Counted from the first letter of the stretch, positions 17,679 to 26,965 are shown. The stretch is 64,000 bases of DNA from Solirubrobacterales bacterium (GCA_947474595.1 CANJIV010000010.1:1-64000); one strand, 5' to 3'. The notes: generated by a model from the sequence alone, not told the origin. Numbers and translations: made by a program.

Positions 17679-18905
17679 TCACTGTTTGACTGCGGCTGAT
17701 ATTGACTCGGTTTCCAGCTGCTCTTGCTTCCAGCCTGCAACTGTTTTGCGCAGCTGCAAGTAGGCAATCACGCCTGGAATCGTGGGCAGCCAGAAAGCAA
17801 AGGCTCGGTAGGTTAATACTGCCACTACCGCCAATCCACCGTCGACACCGAACGCTAAGAAGGAGCCGATCATCCCTCCTTCAACCCCGCCGATTCCACC
17901 GGGAAGTGGCAGCGCGTTGGCGAGCATCCCGACGAAATAGCCCATTACCAGGACTCCCAGCGGTGGAGGTGAGCCGTAGGCGTGAAAGCACGCCCACAGA
18001 ACGCCCATGTCGAAGATCCACCACGCCGGGGCGCCCAAGGTCCCCCACTCGCGGTTACCGGCCATCCTTAGTGCGGTGCGGACACCGTCTGAGAGCGCAG
18101 CGGGAACTCTCGCAAAGCGGCGAGCCCAGCGCTGTAGACGCGGATCGCGATCGTCATGAGCCCACCTGTCCAGGCGGCGCTCGAAATCACTGGGCAGCGC
18201 AGCGATCATCAGGAATACGGTGATCGCGACGAGGCCAAACATCGCCGGCACGACCGTAAATCCAAACGGGGCCTCTCCGCTAAAGATGCCAGCGTCAAGA
18301 CCGAAGCCGAAGATGACTAGGCAGGCCATATAGAAGCTGTAGAGCAGCGACATGAAAGCGGTCATTCTTAAAGCGACAGTCCGTCGGCTCATCCCCGACC
18401 TGCGCACCGCCCAAGCCGTCAGCGCAACTCCGCCAGCACCAGCCGCAGCAAAGAGCCTCGTCGCGGCTAGCCCGGCCATAGTGATTTGGTAGCTCTCACG
18501 CCAGTCAATATGTGTGCCCTCGCGCACAAAGGTCGTCCGGAAGAGAACGATATAGCCACCAAATGAGCAGATCTCCAGGATCACGGCGCCCAGAAGCCAC
18601 CAAGGATCGCCACTATCGAGGCGCTCCCATGTCTCGCCTAATCCCGCTATCTGTGGAAGCACGAAGTAGAGAAATCCGATCGCTGACGCGACGAAAACGG
18701 TAAAGATCAGCGCATTACGCTTGGTGATCCTTACGCGCGGCATCTCCTCGTCTAGATCCTGAGCCACCCCGTCTATGACTGCCTGAAGATCAGGATCTAG
18801 TAACAGCTGGTCCTCGGCGTTATGACCATCTGGCACCATCGCACCCGAGTTGCCAGCTGCGGCGAGCTCGGCCAGACGTTGAGGTTCGAGCTCGTCGGCC
18901 ATCAC
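17679..18905 (-). CDS. Flippase-like integral membrane protein (LPG synthase TM/UPF0104 family)
   Basis: A protein of 408 residues with a soluble N-terminus of about 65 residues and roughly eight hydrophobic segments. Family features of the lysylphosphatidylglycerol-synthase membrane region: 'ATRLFAAAGAGGVALTAWA' and 'ANALPLPGGIGGVEGGM'. The catalytic aminoacyl-transfer domain of MprF is absent, as in AglD/YbhN-type proteins thought to move lipids or lipid-linked sugars. AGGAGG lies five to eight bases before GTG 18905 and ATG 18902. It is nine bases downstream of a PAP2 gene, suggesting joint work on lipid carriers. Confidence 0.8.
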   Translation of the reverse strand: MMADELEPQRLAELAAAGNSGAMVPDGHNAEDQLLLDPDLQAVIDGVAQDLDEEMPRVRITKRNALIFTVFVASAIGFLYFVLPQIAGLGETWERLDSGDPWWLLGAVILEICSFGGYIVLFRTTFVREGTHIDWRESYQITMAGLAATRLFAAAGAGGVALTAWAVRRSGMSRRTVALRMTAFMSLLYSFYMACLVIFGFGLDAGIFSGEAPFGFTVVPAMFGLVAITVFLMIAALPSDFERRLDRWAHDDRDPRLQRWARRFARVPAALSDGVRTALRMAGNREWGTLGAPAWWIFDMGVLWACFHAYGSPPPLGVLVMGYFVGMLANALPLPGGIGGVEGGMIGSFLAFGVDGGLAVVAVLTYRAFAFWLPTIPGVIAYLQLRKTVAGWKQEQLETESISAAVKQ

Positions 18906-18914
18906 TACTGCCTC

Positions 18915-19844
18915 CTAGGCATGCGCCTGAGCCTCAAGAGTTCTGATCACTTCAGCGATCCGACGAACCACTGGTGTCAGATGAGGCGCTCCCGCGCGGA
19001 TCCCCTCCGTTAGCGCGAGGCCGGCGAGTAGGTCGACAACGTAGTGCTCGCCGAGATAAACCAAAGCAAATCCCAGCGTGGCCGCGTAGGTCCATCCGAC
19101 CGTCTTTTCAACCGGCCCAAGCTCTGAGAGCATGTGTGCGGCCATGACCGAGGTGGCGAAATGCAGTGAGGGCATCGCGGCTAGCGGGTTGCCTCCCAAG
19201 ACGCCGTAGATGCGTCCCCAGTTTGTACCCCAGAACTTTTCGCCGTGCTCGAGCATCATCCGCCGTAGCTCGGGATCACCCTCGGCGCTCAAGACGCCCT
19301 CGCGGGCGGCGTACCACGGCGGAGCCGTTGGCAAGAGCCAGTAGCCAATTACTCCGAGGTCAAAAACTGCGTATGTCAATACGGCGGCGCGAGGGAACCG
19401 TTCTGGACGACGCAGCAGGGTATAGAGCAGGGTGCTGTGTGGAACGGTAAACCAGATCCAGTGTGCCCATACTAAGACCTTCTCCGGCAGGCGCAAACGT
19501 CCGGGCCGTGCAAAGCGCTGCAGCCGCAAAGACATCGGGACTCCGAGCCCTAATGCTGTATCGATGCGCACCGGGTAGGCGATATGAACCCGACGAGCGA
19601 GAGCCTCGGGATTGTCGTTGGGCATTTCGTAGGCAGCCACATAGGCGTACATCTGTAAAAGGCAGACAACTACGTCGCGCGGTCGCGATCGTGGCAGTGC
19701 GACGCTAAACGCGAACGGCACGGCCGCCACGGCAGGAAGGACGACCGCTGGATGTAGGCGAAACCGGCGGCGCACACGGGGAGCGGCGATACCGGCTGCG
19801 ACGACCGCCCAGGCGCCCACTTTTAGAGCCCTTGAATTGCGCAA
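18915..19844 (-). CDS. PAP2-family membrane phosphatase
   Basis: About 309 residues with several membrane segments. The three phosphatase motifs are visible: 'PTAPPWY' region, 'AMPSLHFATSVMAAH' with the catalytic His, and 'GEHYVVDLLAG' with the nucleophilic His-x3-Asp. This arrangement is found in the inositolphosphotransferase/PAP2_3 branch. It probably dephosphorylates a lipid phosphate such as phosphatidate or a polyprenyl diphosphate. Start is uncertain: TTG 19844 lies nine bases after a TATACT box; a GTG eight codons later has AAGGGCT upstream. Confidence 0.8.
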   Translation of the reverse strand: MRNSRALKVGAWAVVAAGIAAPRVRRRFRLHPAVVLPAVAAVPFAFSVALPRSRPRDVVVCLLQMYAYVAAYEMPNDNPEALARRVHIAYPVRIDTALGLGVPMSLRLQRFARPGRLRLPEKVLVWAHWIWFTVPHSTLLYTLLRRPERFPRAAVLTYAVFDLGVIGYWLLPTAPPWYAAREGVLSAEGDPELRRMMLEHGEKFWGTNWGRIYGVLGGNPLAAMPSLHFATSVMAAHMLSELGPVEKTVGWTYAATLGFALVYLGEHYVVDLLAGLALTEGIRAGAPHLTPVVRRIAEVIRTLEAQAHA

Positions 19845-19853
19845 GACCGGGCC

Positions 19854-19859
19854 AGTATA
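19854..19859 (-). promoter_or_regulatory. -10 box TATACT before the PAP2/flippase pair
   Basis: TATACT on the minus strand, nine bases before the TTG codon. It would drive the PAP2 gene and the flippase-like gene together. Confidence 0.4.
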
Positions 19860-19991
19860 GGCGCATAGATCGATCTCTTGTGCCGCGCCTCACTTGCCAG
19901 TCCGTTGTTGGAGAAGCGATCACCGCTCGGCGATCCGATCGCCTCCCTGATGCGTAATCATGTGGTGACTAAACGAGATAGGAATTCAAAG

Positions 19992-21014
19992 ATGAGCGTC
20001 AGGATTGGTTATAAGGCTTCTGCAGAACAGTTCGGCCCCCGTGAACTCTTGGAGTTATCGGTTGAAGCAGAGCGCTGCGGGTTAGACATGATCGCCGTCT
20101 CTGACCACTTCCAACCGTGGCGCCATAGCGACGGCCACTCACCGTCGGCGCTGACCTGGCTAGGCGCAATTGGACAGGCCACGTCCACAGCGGTCCTGGG
20201 CACCAGCGTCCTGACGCCGACCCTGCGCTACCACCCTTCGATGGTCGCCCAAGCATTCGCCACATTAGGAGCACTAAACCCCGGTCGCGTCTTCCTAGGG
20301 GTTGGGTCAGGAGAGGCGATGAACGAGACGCCGGCCACCGGGCAAGAGTTCCCCGGGCGCAAAGAGCGCAGAATGCGCTTAGCCGAATCGATCGAGGTCA
20401 TCCGCTTGCTGTGGACCCAGGAGCGCGTGGACTTCAAGGGCGACTACTACGAGGTCTCTCAGGCGACTATCTACGACCGCCCAGACGAGCCAGTGCCGAT
20501 TTTTGTAGCCGCCTCGGGCCCTCTGGCAGCCAAGCTCGCGGGACGTGCCGGTGATGGCTTCATCTGTACCAGCGGCAAAAACCCCGAGCTCTATAAGACG
20601 CTTCTAGCAAACGTTGAGGAAGGCGCAGCGGCAGCTGGGCGTGACTCAACCCAGATCCGCCGCATGATCGAGATCAAAGTCTCATATGACCGTGATCTCG
20701 ACACTGCCTATAAGGCCTGTCACTGGTGGTCGGCTCTTGCGCTCTCTCCCGAACAAAAAGAGGGAATCGAAGACCCGATCGAGATGGAGCGCCTGGCTGA
20801 TGCCAACGTGGAGAACGCACACACCCGCTTCATCGTCTCCGACAACCCTCAAGATGTCGTCGATCGAATCAGCCCTTACCTAGATCTCGGCTTCGATGAC
20901 CTCGTCATCCACGGGCCGGGCACCGATCAGATGCGCTTTCTGGAGCAGTTCTCGCAAGACGTCTTACCGGCACTACGTACGCGCGCGGCAGCAGGTGTGA
21001 CCGGCGGCTCCTAA
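19992..21014 (+). CDS. fgd: F420-dependent glucose-6-phosphate dehydrogenase
   Basis: About 340 residues, the length of mycobacterial Fgd1. Segments match it closely: 'LGYKASAEQFG'-type start, 'SDHFQPWRHSDGHSP', 'LGTSVLTPTLRYHP', 'RVFLGVGSGEAMNE', 'VDFKGDYYEV', 'GRAGDGFICTSGK' and 'EIKVSYD'. The luciferase-like barrel oxidises glucose 6-phosphate to 6-phosphogluconolactone and reduces F420. ATG 19992 gives the standard N-terminus; upstream in-frame codons are unconserved. It heads the F420 block, so the main source of reduced F420 and the cofactor genes lie together. A related LLM oxidoreductase with another substrate is possible but less likely. Confidence 0.88.
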   Translation: MSVRIGYKASAEQFGPRELLELSVEAERCGLDMIAVSDHFQPWRHSDGHSPSALTWLGAIGQATSTAVLGTSVLTPTLRYHPSMVAQAFATLGALNPGRVFLGVGSGEAMNETPATGQEFPGRKERRMRLAESIEVIRLLWTQERVDFKGDYYEVSQATIYDRPDEPVPIFVAASGPLAAKLAGRAGDGFICTSGKNPELYKTLLANVEEGAAAAGRDSTQIRRMIEIKVSYDRDLDTAYKACHWWSALALSPEQKEGIEDPIEMERLADANVENAHTRFIVSDNPQDVVDRISPYLDLGFDDLVIHGPGTDQMRFLEQFSQDVLPALRTRAAAGVTGGS

Positions 21015-21136
21015 CCGCCCCCGCGCAGGTCACCCCCGCTAGCGGCCAACAACTGCTCCCAAGGGGCCCACAAAGCTAAAGCGTTTACAAGCCCTCTCAA
21101 TCGGCAAAGACCGGTCCTACCTCTACGCTCTCGACG

Positions 21137-21877
21137 GTGACCTACGAGCAGACCCACGTCTATGCGCGCGAGAAGGGGGTCTCACGGCCACTGTATGCGG
21201 CGATCAGAGTGATCGTAGTGCCCTTCATGCGTATCTACTTTCGCCTGCGCATCACAGGCAGCGAGCATATTCCCAGAGTTGGGGCCGCGATCATCGCTCC
21301 CAACCACAAGAGCTTTTTTGACTCCTTCTTCATCTGCGCAGCCTCGCGTCGGCACATGCGTTTTATGGCCAAGAGCGAACTCTTAGAGGGGCCAAAAGGC
21401 TGGCTCTTACTTCGCCTCGGCGCCTTCCCCGTGCGCCGCGGGGGCGCAGATGAGGAGGCGCTGGAAACCGCAAGAGAGATCCTGCGCCAAGGAGGACTAC
21501 TTCAGCTCTTCCCCGAGGGCACTCGGATTCCAAATCCGACAGAGCTCGGCAAGCCCCACCGTGGAGCGGCTCGCTTGGCGCTGGAGACCGGAGCTACGAT
21601 AATTCCAACAGCAATAACCGGCAGCGATCGGCTCTTTTTTGGCCCGTTTCCTAAGCCCAAACAGGTCCGCGTCTCCTTTGGAGCTCCGATTACGATCACT
21701 GGTCCACAGGCAACGATCGAAGCCGCCGCACAGCTTACCGATGAGCTGTGGCCGGAAATCGAGCGCGAGTTTCACCTGTTGCGTAGCCGCAAGGGAGTTA
21801 TCGCCATGACCGCTGCAGGCATCGTGACCCTAGCCGCCGGTGCGCTAACAATCTCAAAGCGTCGTCACGGTAGCTAA
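21137..21877 (+). CDS. 1-acyl-glycerol-3-phosphate acyltransferase family protein
   Basis: A protein of 246 residues. PlsC motifs: 'NHKSFFDSFF' (variant of NHx4D, with Lys-Ser in between), 'RLGAFPVRRGG' and 'LFPEGTRIPN', then 'PTAITGSD'. It transfers a fatty acyl group to lysophosphatidic acid or a related acceptor at the membrane; a C-terminal hydrophobic segment (about 218-238) may anchor it. GTG start without a clear ribosome site. It sits between fgd and cofD, where acyltransferases have no known role in F420 synthesis, so co-location may be chance. Confidence 0.85.
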   Translation: MTYEQTHVYAREKGVSRPLYAAIRVIVVPFMRIYFRLRITGSEHIPRVGAAIIAPNHKSFFDSFFICAASRRHMRFMAKSELLEGPKGWLLLRLGAFPVRRGGADEEALETAREILRQGGLLQLFPEGTRIPNPTELGKPHRGAARLALETGATIIPTAITGSDRLFFGPFPKPKQVRVSFGAPITITGPQATIEAAAQLTDELWPEIEREFHLLRSRKGVIAMTAAGIVTLAAGALTISKRRHGS

Positions 21878-21951
21878 CCCCTGATCGCCGCAATCCGCTT
21901 CGCAATCGTAGACTTCTAAGAGTTGCTAATCCCGACCACACCCCCCAGCTG

Positions 21952-22866
21952 ATGGCCGGACCCGTTGTCTTGCTGACAGGAGGTACCGGCGGAGCCAAGC
22001 TCGCTCGCGGAATGCTCGAGCATGCAGCTGGCGATCTTGTTGTGATCGCCAATACTGGCGACGACATTGAGATCTATGGCACCCACGTGTCGCCAGACCC
22101 TGACCTCTGCGCCTATCGCCTTGCAGATCTAATCGACGACCGCGGCTGGGGGTTAGCTGATGACACCTTTGAAGCGATGGCGCAACGGCGTGCCGATGGC
22201 GAGGAGATCTGGTTCAACCTCGGCGACCGCGATCTCGCTATCTGCAAGCATCGAGCGCAACTCCTAGATCAAGGCGCGACCCTCACGCAAGCGCTTGCCG
22301 ACCTCACGGCCCAACTTGGGATAACCGAGGCCAAGATCCTCCCGATGAGCGACTCACCCGTACGAACCCGCGTACGCGCCCGCGATCGGGAGATTGGGCT
22401 TCAGGAGTTCCTTATCCGCGAACAAGGCGCCGGACCGATCCAAGACATCAACTTCTCCGGCATCGAACATGCCGCCGCCACTGATGAGGTACTAGAGGCC
22501 ATCGCCTGCGCTCGGGCGATCATCATTGGTCCGTCGAACCCAATCATCTCGATCGCGCCGATCCTCGCCGTCGGTGGAGTCTTGGAGGCCTTAGCCGCAG
22601 CGCGCGCAGCCGTCGTAGCTGTCAGCCCGATCGTGGCGGGGACGGTGCTCAAAGGGCCCACGGCCGCCTGTATGCAGTGGGCAGGACTCTCGGTCGATGC
22701 GGCTGGAATCGCCGAGCACTATCGATCCGTGATCGATGGTCTTGTCTGCGACGAACAGTACGACCTTTGCCCATCGCTGCGTACTAGAACCAGAATGGAC
22801 ACCCTCGACCAAGCGATGAGCCTTGCATATGAAATCCTTAGGTTCGCGCAAGGTCTATCGCAATAG
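21952..22866 (+). CDS. cofD: 2-phospho-L-lactate transferase (F420 biosynthesis)
   Basis: A protein of 304 residues (FbiA in mycobacteria). N-terminal 'LLTGGTGGAKLARGM', 'VIANTGDDIEIYG', 'WFNLGDRDLAICKHR' and 'IIIGPSNPIISIAPIL' are family hallmarks. It joins the phospholactyl or phosphoenolpyruvyl moiety of the guanosine diphosphate donor to the deazaflavin Fo, giving F420-0 or its dehydro form. It is the first of three tightly spaced genes, cofD-cofC-cofE, in order of use around this step. Confidence 0.95.
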   Translation: MAGPVVLLTGGTGGAKLARGMLEHAAGDLVVIANTGDDIEIYGTHVSPDPDLCAYRLADLIDDRGWGLADDTFEAMAQRRADGEEIWFNLGDRDLAICKHRAQLLDQGATLTQALADLTAQLGITEAKILPMSDSPVRTRVRARDREIGLQEFLIREQGAGPIQDINFSGIEHAAATDEVLEAIACARAIIIGPSNPIISIAPILAVGGVLEALAAARAAVVAVSPIVAGTVLKGPTAACMQWAGLSVDAAGIAEHYRSVIDGLVCDEQYDLCPSLRTRTRMDTLDQAMSLAYEILRFAQGLSQ

Positions 22867-22874
22867 ACTCCACG

Positions 22875-23546
22875 ATGATGATCAAGACGATCGCAGTCCT
22901 TCCAGTTAAACGGTTCACCCTCGCTAAGCAACGACTCTCGGCCGGGCTAGACGCTGACGCCCGACGAGCGCTAGCGGCCGCGATGGTTGGCGACGTCCTC
23001 CAGGCGTTGATGGAAGTAGATGAGATCGACGCTGTGGTCGTCGTCTCAAGCGACGAAGGCATGTTGGAGCTAGCCGCTGATAGCGGCGCCCACACAGTCA
23101 TCGACCGCTTCGAAGACGGCCAAAGCGCAGCAGCAGAGCAAGGGCTTCTGCACCCGGCCGCCGCCGGTGGCGACCGTGTACTTCTGGTTGCCGGTGACAC
23201 ACCGGGGGTAGATCCGTCGCAGCTCTCCCAGCTCCTGCGCCAAGCAGCCGTCGAGCCATCGGTTCTGGTCGTCCCAGACCGCCACGGCAGTGGCACCAAT
23301 GCCCTTCTGCTTACCCCTCCAGGAGTTATCGCTCCTGCTTTTGGTCCACTGAGCTGCGCTCGCCATGTCGACCTAGCAACGGCAGCAGGAGTCGCGGTCC
23401 GAGTGGAGGTGGTTACTTCGCTTGGCTTTGACGTTGACACTCCAGACGACTTAGAGGCCTTGTGTGACGCGATAGCCGACCGCCCTGATGCAGCACCACG
23501 GACGCGCGCGGCACTGGCTCAACTCGCTGGCGCCAGCACCTCTTAA
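22875..23546 (+). CDS. cofC: Phospholactate/PEP guanylyltransferase (F420 biosynthesis)
   Basis: A protein of 223 residues (FbiD). Nucleotidyltransferase fold with 'AVLPVKRFTLAKQRL' (the Lys-rich substrate loop), 'DAVVVVSSDEG', 'LLVAGDTPGVDPSQL' with the metal-binding Asp, and 'RHGSGTNALLLTPP'. It activates 2-phospholactate or PEP with GTP for CofD. Two ATG codons are adjacent (22875 and 22878). A TAGACT box begins with the stop codon of cofD and ends five bases before the first ATG, so the gene may have its own start point as well as read-through. Confidence 0.92.
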   Translation: MMIKTIAVLPVKRFTLAKQRLSAGLDADARRALAAAMVGDVLQALMEVDEIDAVVVVSSDEGMLELAADSGAHTVIDRFEDGQSAAAEQGLLHPAAAGGDRVLLVAGDTPGVDPSQLSQLLRQAAVEPSVLVVPDRHGSGTNALLLTPPGVIAPAFGPLSCARHVDLATAAGVAVRVEVVTSLGFDVDTPDDLEALCDAIADRPDAAPRTRAALAQLAGASTS

Positions 23547-23555
23547 GCTGTAGAG

Positions 23556-24314
23556 ATGCCCGACCTGATACTCGACGCGATTCCCGGCCTGCCAGAGATC
23601 GCTGCCGGCGATGACCTCGCAGCACGGATCGCAGAGTGCGCAGAGAAGATTGGCGGCTTCCAAGAAGGAGACCTCCTGGCGATAGCCCACAAAGTGATCT
23701 CTAAGGCCGAGGGGCGCACGCGTGATTTGGCAGATGTAAGGCCTAGCCCGAGGGCAGTTGCGTTGGCGAGCGCTCACGACAAAGATCCGCGGCACGTCGA
23801 GGTCGTCCTAGAGGAAACCTCCGAGCTGATCCGTGCCGATCACGGGGTCCTAATCTGCCTTACACACCACGGCTTCGTCTGCGCAAATGCGGGCGTCGAC
23901 GCATCTAACTCTGGTGCCGACGACCAGCTCACTCTCCTGCCAAAAGACCCTGATGCATCGGCTCGCAATCTGCGCAGCCGACTCGGTGAGCTGACCTCCG
24001 TGCGGCCTGCGGTGCTGATCACAGACTCATTCGGTCGCGCATGGCGCAATGGCCAATGTGAGATTGCAATCGGCTGCGCTGGGTTAGCGGCCCTCGATGA
24101 CTGGCGTGGACGAACCGACTCCCGTGGGCAGGAGTTACACGCAACATGGATAGCGATCGCAGACCAGGCGGCGGCAGCGGCAGACCTAGTCCGATCAAAA
24201 GACTCGCGCGAGCCAGCGGTCCGGATTCGGGGCCTCGCTCAACACGTAACCGTCGACGACGGACCAGGAGCCCTAGAACTCCTGCGCCCCAGCTCGGAAG
24301 ATCTCTTTCGCTAG
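23556..24314 (+). CDS. cofE: F420-0:gamma-glutamyl ligase, stand-alone
   Basis: A protein of 252 residues. Motifs of CofE/FbiB N-terminal domain: 'GDLLAIAHKVISKAEGR', 'ITDSFGRAWRNGQCEIAIG' and 'GLAALDDWRGRTDSRG'. It adds glutamates to the lactyl phosphate tail of F420-0 with GTP. Mycobacterial FbiB carries a C-terminal nitroreductase-like domain; it is absent here, as in archaeal CofE. The start follows a TAAGCT box that includes the cofC stop codon. It ends three bases from the convergent fbiC. Confidence 0.93.
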   Translation: MPDLILDAIPGLPEIAAGDDLAARIAECAEKIGGFQEGDLLAIAHKVISKAEGRTRDLADVRPSPRAVALASAHDKDPRHVEVVLEETSELIRADHGVLICLTHHGFVCANAGVDASNSGADDQLTLLPKDPDASARNLRSRLGELTSVRPAVLITDSFGRAWRNGQCEIAIGCAGLAALDDWRGRTDSRGQELHATWIAIADQAAAAADLVRSKDSREPAVRIRGLAQHVTVDDGPGALELLRPSSEDLFR

Positions 24315-24317
24315 CGG

Positions 24318-26588
24318 CTAGGAGATCGCTGCCGTGACCGGCAGCTCATAGCGCCTAAGAATCTCGTACAGCGTGCTACGTTCGGCGGCAGGGCGTCCGG
24401 CTCCATGGGCCGCTGCGATTAGATCGCCGGGTTCCAGCTTAACTCCGTGGTAGCTACCGGCGAGCCGACTAATGCTCTCCTCCATCAACGTTCCGCCCAG
24501 GTCATTGACGCCCCAACGCAGCGACTCGGTCGCCGCATCAAGGCCCATCTTGACCCAACTGGCCTGAAGGCTAGTAATCGTCTCGCCCAAAGCAAGGCGA
24601 AATACTGCAGTGTGTTTTAGGTTCTCCTCGCGGCTTATCTCCTCGACTCCATGGGTGCGGCCCAAGAGAGTGTGGAAGGGGATGAAGGAGAGCGGAACAA
24701 ACTCAGTGAAGCCGCCGGTGCGTTCCTGGAGATCTCTGACCACACGCATGTGTTCTGCCAGCTCCCACGGCTCTTCAATGTGTCCAAACATCACCGTGAC
24801 CGTCGAACGCAGGCCAGCGTTGTGTGATGCCTCGATGATCTCGACCCAACGCGCCACAGGCAACTTGTTCGGTGAGATGCGCTCACGTACGCCGTCATGG
24901 AGCACCTCGGCAGCGGTGCCAGGGGTAGAGCCCAAACCAGCGTCGGCGAGACGGGCGAAGACCTCTGATGGAGGCAACCCAGAGACCACGCACATGTGAT
25001 CGATCTCCATTGCGCTGTAGGCGTGTAAGTGCAGATGGGGCGCGGTTGCTTTGGCGAGACGCAGCCAGCTGAGATAGTCCTCAAGGCCCCAGTCGGGATG
25101 GATCCCAGACTGAATACACAGCTCCGTGGCACCGAAGGCAACCGCATCGTTGATCCGTGCCACGAACTCATCCTCATCGTGCTCGTATGCGTCGGGGGAG
25201 CGTTTGCCCTGGCCAAAGCCGCAGAACGCGCAGCCGACGATGCAGATGTTTGAGACATTGATGTTGCGGTTGACAACAAAGGTCACCAGATCACCATTTA
25301 AGCGGGCGCGAAGCTCGTCGGCAGCGATCCGCATCTCCTCGATCACCTCTGGCCTGTTCTCTGCGAAAAGCGCAGTTAGCTCATCCTCGCTTAGCTTCTC
25401 GCCTTGAGCGCCTTTCTCGATCGCCCCGCTGACAAGATCACTGCGGATCTCACGCGCCTGGGTCCTGCCCGATCCCCGTCGCGGGATGAAGCTCCAGTAG
25501 CGCTGGCGGATTGTGTCCAGCACGCCTTGGGCGACCCACTCGCTATCGATGTACTGCGGGTACACGCAGAGCCTCTCGGTCAGGGCCACCCCGTCGGCGC
25601 TGAGACGCTTACGAACCTGGTGTGGAGAGGGAAAGGGGTGCTCTGGCGAGATGTGATCACCGTTGGCGCTAAGACCACCCAAATCGGTAGCACCAGCCTC
25701 GACTAGCTCCGGCCACCAGTCGGCCAGATTCGGCGGAATCTGAATGCCGACATCGGGCATCAGTCGTTTCGCCTCAACGATCAGTCGTTTCATGTCTTCG
25801 ATCGTGACCTCACAGGCCCACTGGGGAAGCTCCAACTGCGGGCCGTCGGCTACGCCCGTGCGCCAGTACTGCTCTGAAGCCTTGTCGGCAATCTCGGCCG
25901 GCTCTTGGCCGTAGTAGCGCTCGTGCGGCACAAAGTTCTGCAGGATTACCTCTTGGATGTGGCCGAACTCGTTCTGTACCTCAGCGAGCGCCTCTAAGGA
26001 AGCGATGCGATCGGCTTCAGACTCGCCAATCCCCACCAAGATCCCCGATGTGAACGGAATCTGGAGCTCTCCAGCCCAACGGATCGTCTCTAGCCGCCTT
26101 GCCGGATGCTTGGTCGGCGACCCCTGGTGGGCGACTAGGTCGGGGTTGACTGACTCCAGCATCAACCCTTGTGAAGCGGTCACCTCGCGCAACCGGGCCA
26201 GATCCTCGCGCGAGAGAACCCCGAGATTTGTATGAGGCAAGAGGCCGCGCTCTAAGGCCTGCTCACAGACCCAAACAACGTAGGCAGTGAAGTCGTCATG
26301 GCCGTAGGCTCGCAGCCGCTGGGCAACCTCGGGAACTACTTCGGGCCGCTCGCCCGTGAGGATCAGAAGCTCTTTGATACTGCGCTTCTGTGCCCCGTCG
26401 AGAATCTCATTTACCTCTTCTGGTGAGTAGAGGTGAGGCTTGTGTGTCGCGAAGGAACAGTACTTACAAAAACACTGACAAGTGCGCGATAGAGAGAGCG
26501 TGAGATTACGTGAGAATGTGACCCGCCGGCGCATTACTTGTGAGTCTATCTCAGCGATTGGCCGAAGGCGTGTACTAGTAGAGACCAA
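24318..26588 (-). CDS. fbiC: 7,8-didemethyl-8-hydroxy-5-deazariboflavin (Fo) synthase, CofG-CofH fusion
   Basis: A protein of 756 residues with two radical SAM domains. The CofG-like half has the cluster motif 'CQCFCKYC' (C-x3-C-x2-C, near residue 36). The CofH-like half has 'CIVGCAFCGFGQ' near residue 455. Together they build the deazaflavin Fo from tyrosine and a ribityl-uracil intermediate. Its product is the acceptor for CofD, encoded convergently next door. The start is unclear: TTG 26588 has an AGGTGG nearby, and ATG 26534 (18 codons in) still leaves the cluster motif intact. A small receiver-like gene ends six bases upstream. Confidence 0.95.
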   Translation of the reverse strand: MVSTSTRLRPIAEIDSQVMRRRVTFSRNLTLSLSRTCQCFCKYCSFATHKPHLYSPEEVNEILDGAQKRSIKELLILTGERPEVVPEVAQRLRAYGHDDFTAYVVWVCEQALERGLLPHTNLGVLSREDLARLREVTASQGLMLESVNPDLVAHQGSPTKHPARRLETIRWAGELQIPFTSGILVGIGESEADRIASLEALAEVQNEFGHIQEVILQNFVPHERYYGQEPAEIADKASEQYWRTGVADGPQLELPQWACEVTIEDMKRLIVEAKRLMPDVGIQIPPNLADWWPELVEAGATDLGGLSANGDHISPEHPFPSPHQVRKRLSADGVALTERLCVYPQYIDSEWVAQGVLDTIRQRYWSFIPRRGSGRTQAREIRSDLVSGAIEKGAQGEKLSEDELTALFAENRPEVIEEMRIAADELRARLNGDLVTFVVNRNINVSNICIVGCAFCGFGQGKRSPDAYEHDEDEFVARINDAVAFGATELCIQSGIHPDWGLEDYLSWLRLAKATAPHLHLHAYSAMEIDHMCVVSGLPPSEVFARLADAGLGSTPGTAAEVLHDGVRERISPNKLPVARWVEIIEASHNAGLRSTVTVMFGHIEEPWELAEHMRVVRDLQERTGGFTEFVPLSFIPFHTLLGRTHGVEEISREENLKHTAVFRLALGETITSLQASWVKMGLDAATESLRWGVNDLGGTLMEESISRLAGSYHGVKLEPGDLIAAAHGAGRPAAERSTLYEILRRYELPVTAAIS

Positions 26589-26594
26589 CCCACC

Positions 26595-26960
26595 TCAACC
26601 CTTGCCCCCAAGCAGTCCAGCCACTAGGTCGCCGCCCTCGCGCACCATCCGTGAGCGGGGCACTACGAGATCAAAACCGGCAGCTTGAGCGCGCGCACGC
26701 GTTTGGGCATCGACGTGGGAGTAGACCGCGACCGTCGCCAGCTCATCGCACTCGCCGTTGGCGTTCATCGCTTGCACCAACACGACCCCAACTTCGGGAT
26801 CTATGCTGAGATCGGCGATCAAAAGGTCGGCTCCCACGGCGGCGGCTCGTGCCTGGTCTTCGGTAGAACAAAGCGCCACTTCGTAACCGGCGCTCTCTAG
26901 CAAAGCCAGCAGGCGAGAGCCAAACAGTAAGTCCGGAACCAGCGCTACTACGCGTGCCAT
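26595..26960 (-). CDS. Receiver-like (CheY-fold) protein
   Basis: About 121 residues. The order of strands and helices and segments such as 'VVALVPDLLFGSRLLALLE', 'DLLIADLS' (possible phospho-acceptor Asp) and 'AGFDLVVPRSRM' fit a single receiver domain, but the usual acidic pair after strand 1 is only partly present and the conserved Lys is not obvious. It may be a non-phosphorylated receiver fold. The start 'MARVVALVP' at 26960 is chosen over upstream codons that overlap the neighbouring gene. It lies six bases from fbiC on the same strand. Confidence 0.55.
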   Translation of the reverse strand: MARVVALVPDLLFGSRLLALLESAGYEVALCSTEDQARAAAVGADLLIADLSIDPEVGVVLVQAMNANGECDELATVAVYSHVDAQTRARAQAAGFDLVVPRSRMVREGGDLVAGLLGGKG

Positions 26961-26965
26961 CTGGA

